Assembly (NCBI GenBank): GCA_030737835.1
Contig: JAUJYN010000029.1
Span: 878,897 to 942,896, forward strand
Length of the DNA stretch: 64,000 nucleotides
From: Acorus gramineus
Taxonomy: Eukaryota > Streptophyta > Magnoliopsida > Acorales > Acoraceae
Direction of reading: 5' to 3'
This document shows positions 10,666-21,056 of the stretch, piece by piece. Made by a program: the position numbers and the translations under genes. A model generated the notes under the pieces. The model was not told the origin of the DNA, searched no databases, and saw only the letters and a list, made by a program, of their open reading frames with translations. How positions within the stretch are numbered: the stretch's first letter is position 1; each line of letters opens with the position of its first letter.

Positions 10666-11559
10666 TGTTGAATATGTGTCACTTTTAACCTTCTGGTCAC
10701 CATTGAGACATTGTGGCAGTTTTTTGGTTTTTTCATTTTTCGATCGGAACCGCTAAAATTTTGGACTGTTAGCTATCATCCTGAGTTTGAGGACTCCGAT
10801 TGAAAATCTAACTGCATATTATGTGTCCTGGTGCCATTCCAAGCCACTCATGAAAATTTCATCGAATTCCGGTAATGTTTCAGAATTTCACAGTTCCGAA
10901 GCGTATCCGGGTTTTGACCGAGCGAGAAGTCATTGGGAGACTTGACTTGGTCAAAGTGGGCCCCATGACTTGGTCAAATGTGTTTGGATTTTAGTGTGGT
11001 TGGGTTGACTAGGGTCAAACCACACTTAAGCTTCCCTAATGCTAGCTTAAACCCTAATTAACCTAGCTTAGCCTAATCTAAGTGAGGGTTGACTTATAAG
11101 TGAGCTAAAATATCTTTTCCCCCCACTATTCATCATCTTCTCCACCAAATCTCTCTCTCCTCCTCTCTCTAAACCTCATTTTTGACCTAGCTAGAGGTGT
11201 TGAAATCAAAAACCTTAAGAAGAGAAAGGATAGGTGAGCTCCCGATCTACCTTCCGGTGGTCTCGGATTCGAGTTCCCACATGCGTGACCCCTTCTCACG
11301 CCCTCTTTTCTCCTCTGATTTCAGCTGGTTTTTGGGCTGAGGAAGAGCTCGGTGGTGGTGGCCTTGGAGGAGGTGTTTCGGTGCGCGAAGAGCAACCGAT
11401 CTTCCCTTCCTTCCTTTCCTTCCTTGGGTAAGGTTTCCTTTCCTTCCTTTCTTGTTTAGATGATTGTTAGGAGGGTGTTTTTGAGTGGGGGTGGCTGTGG
11501 GTGGCCGTTGGTGGCGGTTGGAGGCCGTTGGTGGCCGTCGGGGAGGTGGTAGGGCTGTC

Positions 11560-12110
11560 CCGGGTTGGCTGGCCGGCAGGCAGGGCAGCGCAGGCAGGCA
11601 CAGGGCTGGGCGCTGTCGGGCACGCTGGCCGGGCAGCGCGAGCGTGCGCGCGGGCGTGCGCGAGGGCGTGCGCGCGGGCGTGCGCGAGGGTGGAGCTGGA
11701 GTGTGCGGGTGCTGCGTGCTGGGCGCCGTGCGAGGGCGTGCGCGCGGAGCGCTGCGCAGAGGCGCAGTGCGTGTTGCGCGCGCGGGGCCACGTGCGGGTG
11801 CTGCGCGCTGGGCGCCGTGCGCGCGGAGCGCTGCGCAGGGGGCGCAGGGCGTGCTGTGCGCGCGCGGTGTGGCGAGCGGGTGGTGCGCGCGGGGTGGGCG
11901 CGGGGTGCATTGCGTGCGGGTGTGCGCGCGAGTCGCTGCGCTGGGGCGCAGTGAGCGCGCGGTGCACCGGTGGGGGGCTCGGCAGGGTGTCCGGGCGTGC
12001 GGGCTGGGCTCGACAGTGCGTCTGGGCGAGCGGGCCGCGGCTCGGCTGTGCGCCCGGGGCGGGTGGCCGTGCGTACGGCTGCCCGGGGGTTCGGGATTGA
12101 GTCGGGGTGC
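11560..12110. repeat. GC-rich CG/TG tract of a family B LTR
   Basis: Alternating GCGCG and GTGCG steps for about 550 bp. Ala/Arg/Gly-rich frames of 100-230 codons are open on both strands at once, as expected from composition alone. It lies between donor-like and acceptor-like splice signals. Confidence 0.8.
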
Positions 12111-12569
12111 TCGGGCTCGCGTGCGTACGGGCCGTATGTACGTTTGCCCAAGTGTTGTGTATTTTTAGAGTATTTTGGATTTATTTGTGTATTTTACTCA
12201 CCGATTTGAGTACCCTATCTTGCAGATCTTGACGGACGGTCGCGCGACGACCTGGTTGTTGGTGAGTGGTACAATCCAATCCAGTAGGGAGGCGCTATAT
12301 GCACTTGGGCGTATACCGTCCTCCCCTGGGGCACCATAGGCTATATTAACTTGTGTAATCCATGCAAGCATGATTAAAATGTAGTATGCATGCTACCCTA
12401 GACCTTGTATGTTAGGAACTTGCACCCTTAGGATATGTGTAAGAGCCATGCATCCTGTCACCCTGTTCTCATGCTAGGAAGCCTCGACCTATGCATGTGT
12501 CCTACTGGTTTAATTTATTAAACAAAATGCTAGCATATGATTATTAGCATGTCTTAGATAATATTATAG

Positions 12570-12687
12570 GGAGGGGCCTTGCGAGGTCAACATTGAGACC
12601 GGGGCTAGGGTACTCCGTGTTCCTTGTTTGGTTGTCGGGATGTCCTATATCAGGACCTCATGCTGCCCTCCCAAGGTTTCTTTTCCC
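12570..12687. repeat. 118-bp short dispersed repeat, copy 2, with target duplication
   Basis: Opposite orientation to copy 1: GGGAGGGGCCTTGCGAGG to GGTTTCTTTTCCC. The flanks read ATAATATTATA on both sides, an apparent 11-bp target duplication, and LTRs without the insert read continuously through this site (for example 31390-31410). Confidence 0.8.
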
Positions 12688-13038
12688 AATAATATTATAA
12701 CCTTGTTATAATTATTATATGTTTTCCCCGCATCTTGGTTATGCGCCCTGGAGGAATTCTGATGAATTCAAGACATTAGAGTTGTTGAGATGTGATGTCG
12801 GCGGATCCGAGTGGATCATATGCGTATGGGTAGGCTGTTCTGTTCCCTTCGTTGGATTCGTGTAGAGACTGCCCCAACGTTAGAAAGGCCGTCCCGTGAG
12901 AGGGCTCCCATGAGTAGGCACCTCCTGATTTGGGACGGACAGTGCTGAATGTGGGAGTGGCCAAGCGGCTATGGAGTGGAGGAGAAACTATCGGTGGACC
13001 AAGGGTGACCAATAGCCTAGTCACTCCCAATATCCTAT

Positions 13039-13190
13039 GTCACCTGTGGAAGGTGAGGGTGAGGGTGTGGTGGGTCGACGATGTAGCGACCCGCTGGATT
13101 TGTGTAGTTAGTCCCAATATCCTATGTCACCATATTGAGGGGTGAGGGTGAGGGTGTAGTGGGTCGGCGATATAGCGACCCACTGGATTG
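13039..13190 (+). repeat. Duplicated G-rich module of family B LTRs
   Basis: Two units with GGTGAGGGTGAGGGTGTGG and GTAGCGACCC..TGG. The second contains four G-runs (13139-13163) with short loops, a G-quadruplex pattern. Equivalent duplications lie at 50580-50760 and 58440-58600 on the other strand. Confidence 0.65.
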
Positions 13191-13705
13191 TTTGGTTCCT
13201 GCCACTTTGAGGCTTGAATAAAATTGTGGTTAATAATATCTGGTGGTTAATATAAATTGTGATGCATGGGTTGTGCTGTTCACTGAGCGTGTGGCTCACC
13301 CCTCGCATAATTATTATTCTCCAGTGCTATCTGAGTCAGATCTGGAGGAGGAGCTCCCTGAGGGACTTCATCAGTAGCGGAGCAGCCCCACGTCCCGCGA
13401 GTTTTAGAGGCTATCAGCATCCCTTTTGATTGTATGTACTATATTCCGTGCTTGGGCACGCGTTTGTATTTTATTTGGATGTCATTGTATATATTGGCTC
13501 TCACAGGACATTTGATTGTGTATCGAGTCTGTAATATGTCTTTGAGTTACAGATTCAGTCTTTTAGCTTCCGCTATTTGTGTATATATCATGTCAGCCCC
13601 TTTGTTGTCTGTGTTGAAATTGTTGATGTTGTTTAGGGTATATTATTGATCTCCTGTATTGACTGCTGATATCATGTATACACTTGCCGCGTCCCGCGTC
13701 CCGGA

Positions 13706-14967
13706 GATCTGCAAAACACAACCAATGATCCACAATTAAAATATGGAACCTCCTGACACACATATAAGCCTACTTCATGAAGACCCTAACTCCTAATACT
13801 TTCCACAACATGCATAACAACTCCTTGACACACAATCGAGCAAAACTGCTAAACCTGCTGCAACCAGCTCTACTATTTGATCTCCACAGCACCAAATACA
13901 CATCCCAAAATTATGGAATAAATCATACACATTCTTTGACATGTTGGAATCATAATCTAGGAGGACATCATAACCTAATTTTGCCTCTACAAGCCCAAAA
14001 TAAAATATGTTTAGAAGCCGGTCAAATCCCACACGAATCTGGACAAGCAATGCAAAATAGGTTCTAACTTACAACACAGATATCATAATGACACCCAATT
14101 TCATATATAACAACTAGACACATAGATGATTATATCACATGAGGACACAATCCCAAAAATATGCCTCTAAATACTAGTTTTCAAAGAAATGTTTACAAGA
14201 CAGAGATCTGCCTTACCAAAAGAGGGGGAGGAAAATGGGGCGATGCGGGGCTCTCGCCACACCCACGACCACCTCAACCACCACCACCACTACCACCACC
14301 TCCTCAGCATCTCCTCAAGCCTTTCTTGGCTGAAAACAGGGGACAAAGGGGGTATGAGAGGGAGCTAAAGGAGAGGAGAATCAACAACAACAACAACAAC
14401 ACACATGTACACACACCTTTTTGCACTCCCTTTTTGTGCTCCTTCTTCACCATCACATCCTCCTTCACTTCCCCCTGCAAAGCATGCTCAAAACACCCTC
14501 ACATAGGGGCTGGACCAGAGAGCATGAGAGGAAAAAAGAAACCAAATAAGAGGAAGAGAGTAGGGAGAGAGTGGTCGGATGAGGGAGTGAGAAAACTCAC
14601 TTGGGGGCCTTTAATGCCCAAAAAGTGATTAGGTGGGGGTTGACAAGTCAACCCAACCACACACAACCAAAGAAATGCTCTCTTTGACTAGGTCAAGCAT
14701 CCACTTAGACATGCACAATCAAATCTCACCTCCCGATCCAGTAACTACCAAATCCGGATGCGATTCCGAACTACATATTTTTCCCAAACGATACCAGAAT
14801 TCAATGAAATTTTATGGGTAGTACAAAACGGTACCAGGACCCATAATATTCAGTTAGATTTTCAATTAGAGTACTCTAACTCCCACAGGTAGCTAAAACT
14901 CAAAATTTTAGTGACTCCGATCGAAAAAAGAAAAAAAAATAAGGCTCCAAATGACACAGATATAACA
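13706..14967 (-). mobile_element. E1 5' LTR (right), inner part
   Basis: Resumes E1 LTR sequence at GAGATCTGCAAAACACAACC, parallel to 5549-6866, through the CCACCACCACC stretch to the LTR start boundary ..CAGATATAACA at 14967. Beyond it lies Tat-type sequence. Confidence 0.8.
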
Positions 14968-15084
14968 TGGGGAGTGACATCTACACCTTCGGACTCCAAA
15001 CCCACTTCTTCGACCACCATCGGTCGATCCCCGCACCTCCTCTTGCACGTATACCCAATGAATCCTGCTCCATCTCTCGGGACA

Positions 15085-15725
15085 GCCCCCAAAGACGCTC
15101 CCATACCCTCACCCACACCCGTCAATGGCATCTCCGCCATTTGGGTCATTTCCCGTATGACTGCTCTTTTCTGACCCATCGCTCCCCGATGAGCCTGACT
15201 CTGAGATAGCCCCCCTCTGCTCTCAGGAAGACCTAAGGTGCTTCATCATCAAAGCCGCCTTCTTCCCTTTCATCATCTCCTCAATTTCACAAGAAAAAGA
15301 ACCCAAAGGAATCTAGGGTTTCAAAATAAAGAAGAATGGGAAGACCTAGGGCAAAATCAAACAAACCAAACCCAAGAAAACCAAGGTTTTTTTTGTTTCA
15401 AATGGAAAAGAAGAAGAAGAGAGGGAATAAAACCGTTTTTGAAAACGTGTGGGGAGAGAGAGGGTCTCTTTTCGGTTATAAGGGACCCAGTCGGCCAGCG
15501 GCTACTCATGTCTAGCCGCCCCCTGCCCGACGGCTACAACCAACTAGCCGCCCCTCCCTGCCGGCTAAATTCAACTAGCCGACCTCTGCAAGCTTTTCCA
15601 AACCCACTTATTTCCAAGTTTTCTAAACCAAACAGCCATGTATTGGTTTATTTCCAAATCCTACTTGATCAAACACAACTCCATTGAAGTTTTATCTCAT
15701 TTCCAGTATCGTTCAGTTTGAATTT
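15085..15725 (-). repeat. Left arm of a ~650-bp inverted repeat
   Basis: Its reverse complement matches 16311-16965, including CTCAGGAAGACCTAAGG (right arm CCTTAGGTCTTCCTGAG), GTTATAAGGGACCCAG and CAAACAGCCATGTATTGGTT. The spacer is about 590 bp. The arms are diverged, so they are old. Confidence 0.8.
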
Positions 15726-16310
15726 CTTTAGTTCTGATTCTTTTCCGAATAGCCTTTACTCTGAAGTAGCCGCCCCTTTCCAGCCTTAGAAATTCCTAAG
15801 GCCTTAAGACTAGGGCTTTTTCTAGATTTGTTTCTAAGGAAGATTTCTATTAGATGTCCAAGTGTGGTCATTTCTAAATGTTACTTGAAGTATTTTCATC
15901 TTGTTGGACGGTCAAAATTGGGGTATCTACAATTGTCCCTCATCGGACAGAGTCTTTTGTGCAAAGCAGAAAGACTTCGACTGATGATAAGGAAAGAGAC
16001 CCCTATTTTGGCCAGCCCGACCTTCAAGAAGTTTAGGTAACATGACCAATACTATTCAGGGAGTTGATTTAGACTGTCAGAGGCTAGGTCTTGACTAGAA
16101 TTTTAAACCAAGAGGAATGATCCAGGTGGAAGATGGAAAAAGTAAAGTAGCGAGTGATCCAACCCTCGGACGGGGTTCCTATCCATCGTGCACGGAGCAG
16201 CCCGGAGTCGGTTTCCTTGTGCCTACCATACCCATGCTTGGGTAACTCAGCAAATCAAGGGGATATCACTGACATAAAGCAAGTAAAAGGTATTGAATTG
16301 GTGAATTGGA

Positions 16311-16965
16311 TCATCCAAAGGATAAAAAATTCTGGAGAAGAACCAAAACTGAAGAAATTTGAACTGAACAATACTAGAAATGTGGTAAAACTTCAAGAGA
16401 GTTGTGTTTAATCAAGTAGCACTTGGAAATAAACCAATACATGGCTGTTTGGTTTTAGAAAACTTGAAAATAAATGTTCTTTGAAAGAAGGCATAGGGAC
16501 GGCTACCGTAATTGAGCCTGTAGATGGGGGTAGGCGGCATGTGGTATTTAGCCGACGGATGGGGGGCGGCTAGACGCGAGTAGCCGCCGCCCGTCTGGGT
16601 CCCTTATAACCGAAAAGATACTCTCTCTCTCCCAACGTTTTAAAAAATGGTTTCTTTCCCTCTCTTTTTCTTCTCTTCCATTTTAAACCAAAAAAGCTTG
16701 TTTTCCTTTACCTTGATTCATTTGATTTCGCCCTAGATCATCTCATTCTTCTTGATTTCAAAGCCCTAGGTGCTTTTGGGTTCTTTTTTTCTTGCGAAAT
16801 CGGAGGAGATGACGAAGGGGAAGAAGACGGCCTCGATGATGAAGCGCCTTAGGTCTTCCTGAGAGCACAGGGGGGCTGTCTCGGGGTCGTCGTCAGAGAG
16901 CGATGGGTTGGAAAGGGGGGTCGTGTGGGATATGACCCAAACGGTGGAGACACCATCGATGGGCG
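16311..16965 (+). repeat. Right arm of the ~650-bp inverted repeat
   Basis: Plus-orientation partner of 15085-15725. It ends just before the LTR of E7 starts at 16982, which suggests E7 landed in or beside it. Confidence 0.8.
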
Positions 16966-17100
16966 CGAGTGGAGTCTGGGGTGTAGATACCCTAATTTTG
17001 AGCTTTCAAAGAAAAGAAATTTATTTCAAGTAATATTGGAACAACCACATTTGAACATCTGAAAGAAAACTCCCTCAGAAACCAAAATCGGAAACCCTAA

Positions 17101-17410
17101 AGTCCAAAACTTAGAAAAATCTTGGACCTGGACATGGGCGGCAACTTGAGAGTAGTCGCACCACACCAGGCGGCTAGTGTCAACTAGTACCACCCCCTGA
17201 CTGACCCCAAACCGCCTTCCTGGATGGGACATAAAGCAAGCATGATTGCGGCGGATTGTCCCTTCTAGCCGCCCCATCTTGGTCGGTTCATCCTTACTAA
17301 CCGACCCAAGCCACCGCTTGTCAGAGATGGGATGTATGGCAGGTTATAATGGGGCGGCTACCTGAGAGTAGCCGCCCCTCACTGGGCGGCTAAATACCAT
17401 TAGCCGCCCC
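17101..17410 (+). repeat. Array of GGCGGCTA/TAGCCGCC hairpins
   Basis: At least six short inverted repeats in about 300 bp. The clearest are 17351-17361/17368-17378 (11-bp stem GGGGCGGCTAC, loop of 6), 17384-17393/17401-17410 (10-bp stem, loop of 7) and 17281-17288/17299-17306 (GGTCGGTT/AACCGACC, a variant in which both arms changed together). Weaker ones lie near 17129, 17160 and 17250. Two more occur at 17783-17845. The inverted Tat pair has the same kind of array at 15495-15595 and 16500-16592. Confidence 0.85.
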
Positions 17411-17517
17411 TCACCTAGGCACTACCAGAGGACAAAGATCTAAATGGGAGGTCAAATCAAGCACCTTACTATCCATTTTGATCTATTGTCCAGTGAACAT
17501 TCCAATACCCCTTCTTT

Positions 17518-17529
17518 ACTATAAATAAG
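17518..17529 (+). promoter_or_regulatory. TATA box of the E7 LTR
   Basis: ACTATAAATAAG, about 110 bp after the last U3 hairpin, followed by GGGGGAACC. The only strong plant-type TATA box I see in an LTR here. The start of transcription would be expected near 17550-17560 (inference). Confidence 0.6.
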
Positions 17530-18257
17530 GGGGAACCAATTCATATCAATATCATCAATTCATAATCAATACCCATCAATAACCTCCAATACCCATTCCC
17601 AACCATCAAGCCCACACCACCACTTCAAAAACCCTTGAGAGAAAAGTGAGGGAGAAACCTATTTCATACACCAAACCACTCTCCAAATCCACTCTCCAAA
17701 ACCCAGGGTAAACCTAGTTTTAACCTCTACTAAACCCAAACCCTAACCTTACCGAGGTTCTACCCAAATTGAACCAGACACCAGGCGGCTACCCAACACT
17801 ATCCGCCCCCCACTAGGCAGCTAAATACAACTAGCCGACCCTTCCCTAGTCCACCTCAAGTCCCAATTCTTCTTTAGTCGATTTCCTGAAGCAGAAATGG
17901 ATCCCTGTCTTCACCTTGTGTACGACATATCCGTATCCAGAGCGGAGACCCCACAAACTCCCCACGAAGGCGATCAAATCCACCCCTTTTTCCTACTTTT
18001 TGAGAAAAGCAGGTGGCGATCACAACAACCCCTGAATCCTCCTGAGGACCCGTCGGCCGCCTCAGCCAGGAACGAACAACCGACCACCCACCCCTTCCAA
18101 AGAGATGATCCGACCGAGCCTGCCAAGGCGCAGCCCTCCGGATCCGAGCATCCGAAGAACCCCCACACACGCACAAACCACCTTCGGAGGACCGAGGAGA
18201 GAAGGAAGAGAGACGCCCTTTTCATCCCCTTCTCCCCGAAATCCAACACCGACAGCC

Positions 18258-18276
18258 TAGCGATCACGGTGGGACC
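18258..18276 (+). other. E7 primer-binding site
   Basis: TAGCGATCACGGTGGGACC, three bases after the LTR end, matching the minus-strand site at 3774-3793 (TGGCGATCACGG..). The tRNA was not identified. Confidence 0.6.
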
Positions 18277-18415
18277 TCCCTCGTGAAAGACAACAAAAGG
18301 TAATCCCCTTCTGCTTCATTCCTAATAACCTGACTAGAATGCCATCACCTCTCTAGGAAAACTGAGATTTCCCACCCCTCAAGTCTGACCCTTTTCTACT
18401 TTGCATTACAACATC

Positions 18416-18610
18416 CTTTACTGCTTTAAGCCGCACACAGCTGCGCACCCCTTTACTGCTTTAAGCCGCACACAGCTGCGCACCCTTTACTGCTTTAAGC
18501 CGCACACAGCTGCGCACCCTTTACTACTTTAAGCCGCACACAGCTGCACACCCCTTTACTGTTTTAAGCCACACACAGCTGCACACCCCTTTATCGCTTT
18601 ATTTACTGCT
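18416..18610 (+). repeat. Tandem repeat of 34-36 bp in the Tat leader
   Basis: Five copies plus a part of CTTTACTGCTTTAAGCC, GCACACAGCTGCGCACC, starting near 18416, 18451, 18485, 18519 and 18554. Each holds a CAGCTG palindrome inside GCACACAGCTGCGC. It lies between primer site and gag. Confidence 0.85.
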
Positions 18611-18654
18611 TTGATCTGCATTCATTCACACCTAGGCTTTTCCATATTCACACA

Positions 18655-20379
18655 ATGGAGGCCTATACCCAGGAGAAAATAGTAGAGGAGAAAGACAACC
18701 AGGGAGACCAAACTGCCAAATTCCTCAACAACCTAGAGGAGAGGATGGCTACCCTAGGATACCAATCGGTCGAGGACATGTTCAATGACCTCACCGACTA
18801 TCACCAGGCCAAGACCTTGAAGCAGGAAACTCCTGTTAAGACCCCAAGGCTTGCCCCACCCCCAATACACTACCAACACTCGGCTTCTCGGTAAATCCGA
18901 GTCCAAGCCTCTTTTCCTTTGCCCCGCCTTCCCCCGCGAATCCAATATTCCCAACCGTTTCTGCCCCGAGCCCTTACCAGGCCACCTCCAACCCGGGACC
19001 ACTAAACAGTCCTCCCAAAGGAGAGACGTTGGGTGAAACCATCTGGAGAATCCTCTCTGACTGGCCCTTCTACCCCCAAACACATGTCTCTACACAACCT
19101 GAGACAGATCTCGTTAGTCCACCTACCGGAGGGATTTAAAATCCCAAAATTTTGCTGGTACAACGGTCATGGAGACCCAGACATTCATTTGACCGCCTTT
19201 TATCTAGACGCCCGACCATTTCTAGATAACCAACCTCTACTAGTATTCCTCTTCCAAAAATCATTGGAAGGAGAAGCACTACAATGGTTCTCCACCCTCC
19301 CTATAGATCATTTGTCAAACTTCTCGGCTATAAGCGAGAAGTTTCTAGGCCGCTACGGTTATTAGAGGATTAGGACCCCCTCTATTTCAGACCTGACCGT
19401 AGAAAGAATGAGGCCTAGGGAGGAATTTGAGCAGTATGTGTCCAGGTGGCACACCCTTGTCAACCAAACTGGCCTACAATTAACAGAATGTCAAGAAATT
19501 GACATGATGTTGCAAAGCCTGAGTCCAGAGCTCCGTACGAGTCTTTCGTACGGGGACTGCACCACGTACCAGCTTCTCATTGACCGCCACAACAGGATTT
19601 CCTGTTGTGCAGCCCCAGTAGTCCAAACCCAGTCCCCACCTATCAGCCATAGGGTTGGACAACCGCCGAGAAAGGCGCACACCCCCACGGTAGAGGGGAT
19701 CACCCAAATTTTGGCACTCTACCCAAACGGAGCACGAGTTCCTGATCAAGGACCAGCTCTGAGACAGTATACACCCGGTTCATCCGGATATGTGCCGCCT
19801 CGGCAAGCCAATCAAAACTTCATTCCTCGATCAGTACCCGCCCCCGTGCCGATAAGACAAAACCCAGTAGTCCAAAGTCCTCCAGTCCAGAGCCCCATAA
19901 TTCAAAGCCAAGGCCAAACTAGGACTCCCCCTGCTTATTCCGCTCCCCCAAGAGCGCAGAACCTAACCCCTAGACGGCCGCCGCAAAGCTCCCATAACGA
20001 AGTCTCCCCTCCAACATCCTATGGCCCAAGATGGTTAAATAGAAGGGATTGTTATCCACCGCTTCTGGAAACCCTAGCAAACATCTTCATGGCCTTGGTA
20101 AAGACCAATAGTATTTCTTTGCCCATTGCCAGACCTTCGCCTCTTGGTGCCGACACCACGCATTACTGTCAATACCATCAGCATCATGGTCACACCATTG
20201 AACAGTGCTTTTTATTTAGAGACATTGTTTATGACCTCGGTAAAGAGAGACGCCTGGATATCGCCACCATTAGGGGACTAAAAAATAGCCCCACTACAAA
20301 ACCACACGGGACCCACTTGAATCATTTACCCAAACAAAACAAAGCCCTAGCACATCCCAAACCTGTAATCAATGCCTAA
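18655..20379 (+). pseudogene. Tat-type gag (E7)
   Basis: The N-terminal part is charged and probably helical (EERMATLGYQSVEDMFNDL), then a Pro-rich linker. The core contains GFKIPKFCWYNGHGDPDIHL, GEALQWFSTLP and REEFEQYVSRWHTL, the usual capsid-type signature of Tat/Ogre gag. A second Pro/Gln-rich linker follows, then CQYHQHHGHTIEQC near 20167-20208, a C-x2-H-x4-H-x4-C knuckle typical of Tat gag instead of the CCHC of Tekay. The plain role of gag is to form the particle and bind element RNA. The copy is broken (about two breaks) and its element is interrupted downstream. Confidence 0.8.
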
Positions 20380-20793
20380 ACTCAAGACCCAAAACCAACC
20401 ATGCAAGCCTCATAGCAGAACTAGAATGCCTGAGTTTTGAAAGCATCTACACCATAGGGGCCACAAACCGTGAAGAACTACCAAGGATTATTCCAGGTGT
20501 CCTAATTCTTTCAGCACCTTCCCCCATCCTTCCAAGCCCTACAAAGTCTCTCCCCTCTCATATAAGACCATCCCCTAGGCCTAGCCCCATCCTGCCAATT
20601 AACAAAAAACCTAAGCCTATTAAAAAACCAATTTCCTCAGACCACTGTTGATACCCTGAACCATCATACAACTAGGGCCGGAAGAATCTTTAATGCCGTT
20701 CCCACCTACAGGCGTCCCATACCTAAAACAGAAGTCAAGGAAGCAAGTGTTGGGGATAGGATTGACATCCTCAGCCAGCTCCGAAGAATCCCC

Positions 20794-21056
20794 GTGAAAA
20801 TCTCTATCCTAGAGTTGATTGAAACCTCAGAACACCACCAACAGGCCCTAAGGATGTTTTTAGAAAGAGTCCAAGTTGACCCTCAAATCTCCACCTTAAA
20901 CATGCCAGTAGCCTTGGCTTCTGCAGGGCTGGGGCCTATGATAACATTTAGGCCCAAAGAAGAAGTCCGCGATAAAGTTATCAACACCTCAACCTTATGC
21001 ATCACAGTTGATATCGATGGGTATCCCATAGATAAAGTACTGGTCGATACCGATGT
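20794..21056 (+). pseudogene. Tat-type protease region, N-terminal fragment (E7)
   Basis: ISILELIETSEHHQQALRMF and LCITVDIDGYPIDKVLVDTD resemble the segment before and at the start of the aspartic protease in Tat/Ogre elements. The active-site strand begins at VLVDTD, and the LTR of E6 follows directly at 21057, so the protease is cut in two. The 400 bp between gag and this segment (20380-20793) reads as decayed linker. Confidence 0.7.

Larger units (their letters stand above)
10666..13705 (+). mobile_element. Family B LTR inside E1's right LTR
   Basis: Starts TGTTGAATATGTGTCAC and follows the family B module order to ..CTTGCCGCGTCCC, stopping about 25 bases short of the expected GGCGTGACA end. 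About 3.04 kb, no internal region, so a solo LTR or LTR fragment. Its right edge is fused directly to minus-strand E1 LTR (GAGATCTGCAAAAC, equal to 5549) and no target duplication is visible. It contains a GC-rich tract, donor-like GGGTAAGG near 11427, acceptor-like TTGCAG near 12223 and short repeat copy 2. Confidence 0.75.
3804..14967 (-). mobile_element. E1: family A LTR element with deleted interior
   Basis: Minus-strand element: 5' LTR at right (9611-14967, interrupted), primer site 9593-9605, interior 6867-9610, polypurine tract at 6867-6880 and 3' LTR at left (3804-6866). The left LTR lacks about its last 700 bp, so no target duplication can be read. Interior and LTRs are old and broken in many places. 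E2 (24312-50049) and the piece at 63438-64000 share the same shortened interior. A family B LTR lies inside the right LTR. Confidence 0.8.
14968..16981. mobile_element. Tat-type LTR pieces arranged as an inverted pair
   Basis: The left half is a minus-strand Tat LTR whose start TGTAGATACCCCAATTTTG lies at 15913-15931, with a polypurine-like tract ATTGTCCCTCATCGG next to it at 15932. The right half (16311-16981) is the same LTR in plus orientation without its start. Between them (15932-16310) is about 380 bp of Tat 3' interior with no frame I recognise. Both halves contain GGCTA..TAGCC hairpins followed by CCCTTATAACCGAAAAG, a TATA-like site. Decayed; no coding capacity. Confidence 0.7.
16982..18254 (+). 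mobile_element. E7 5' LTR
   Basis: Begins TGTAGATACCCTAATTTTG, the typical start of Tat/Ogre-type plant LTRs, and ends ACACCGACA just before the primer site. About 1.27 kb. The U3 part carries a hairpin array and then a TATA box; U5 is rich in CCCAAACC and CAATACCCAT. A 130-codon frame at 17897-18286 crosses the LTR end and is not a gene. Confidence 0.75.
16982..21056 (+). mobile_element. E7: 5' part of a Tat/Ogre-type element
   Basis: Order: 5' LTR 16982-18254, primer site 18258-18276, leader with a tandem repeat 18416-18610, gag 18655-20379, then protease start at about 20794-21056. The element is then cut by the family A LTR E6 at 21057. Its reverse transcriptase, integrase and 3' LTR are not found in this window. 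gag has about two visible breaks; the gag-protease stretch has more. It is the outermost host of the five-level nest. Confidence 0.8.

Noticed and set aside
18014-18033. TGGCGATCACAACAACCCC as the E7 primer site
   Set aside because: The site at 18258-18276 fits better: it follows the same LTR end CCGACA and has the same sequence as the minus-strand site at 3774-3793.
17897-18286. 130-codon frame across the E7 LTR end
   Set aside because: It crosses the LTR end and primer site and resembles no gag or other protein; the true gag starts later.
18416-18610. CRISPR-like array
   Set aside because: Units are directly adjacent without unique spacers, in a plant retrotransposon leader. It is an ordinary tandem repeat.
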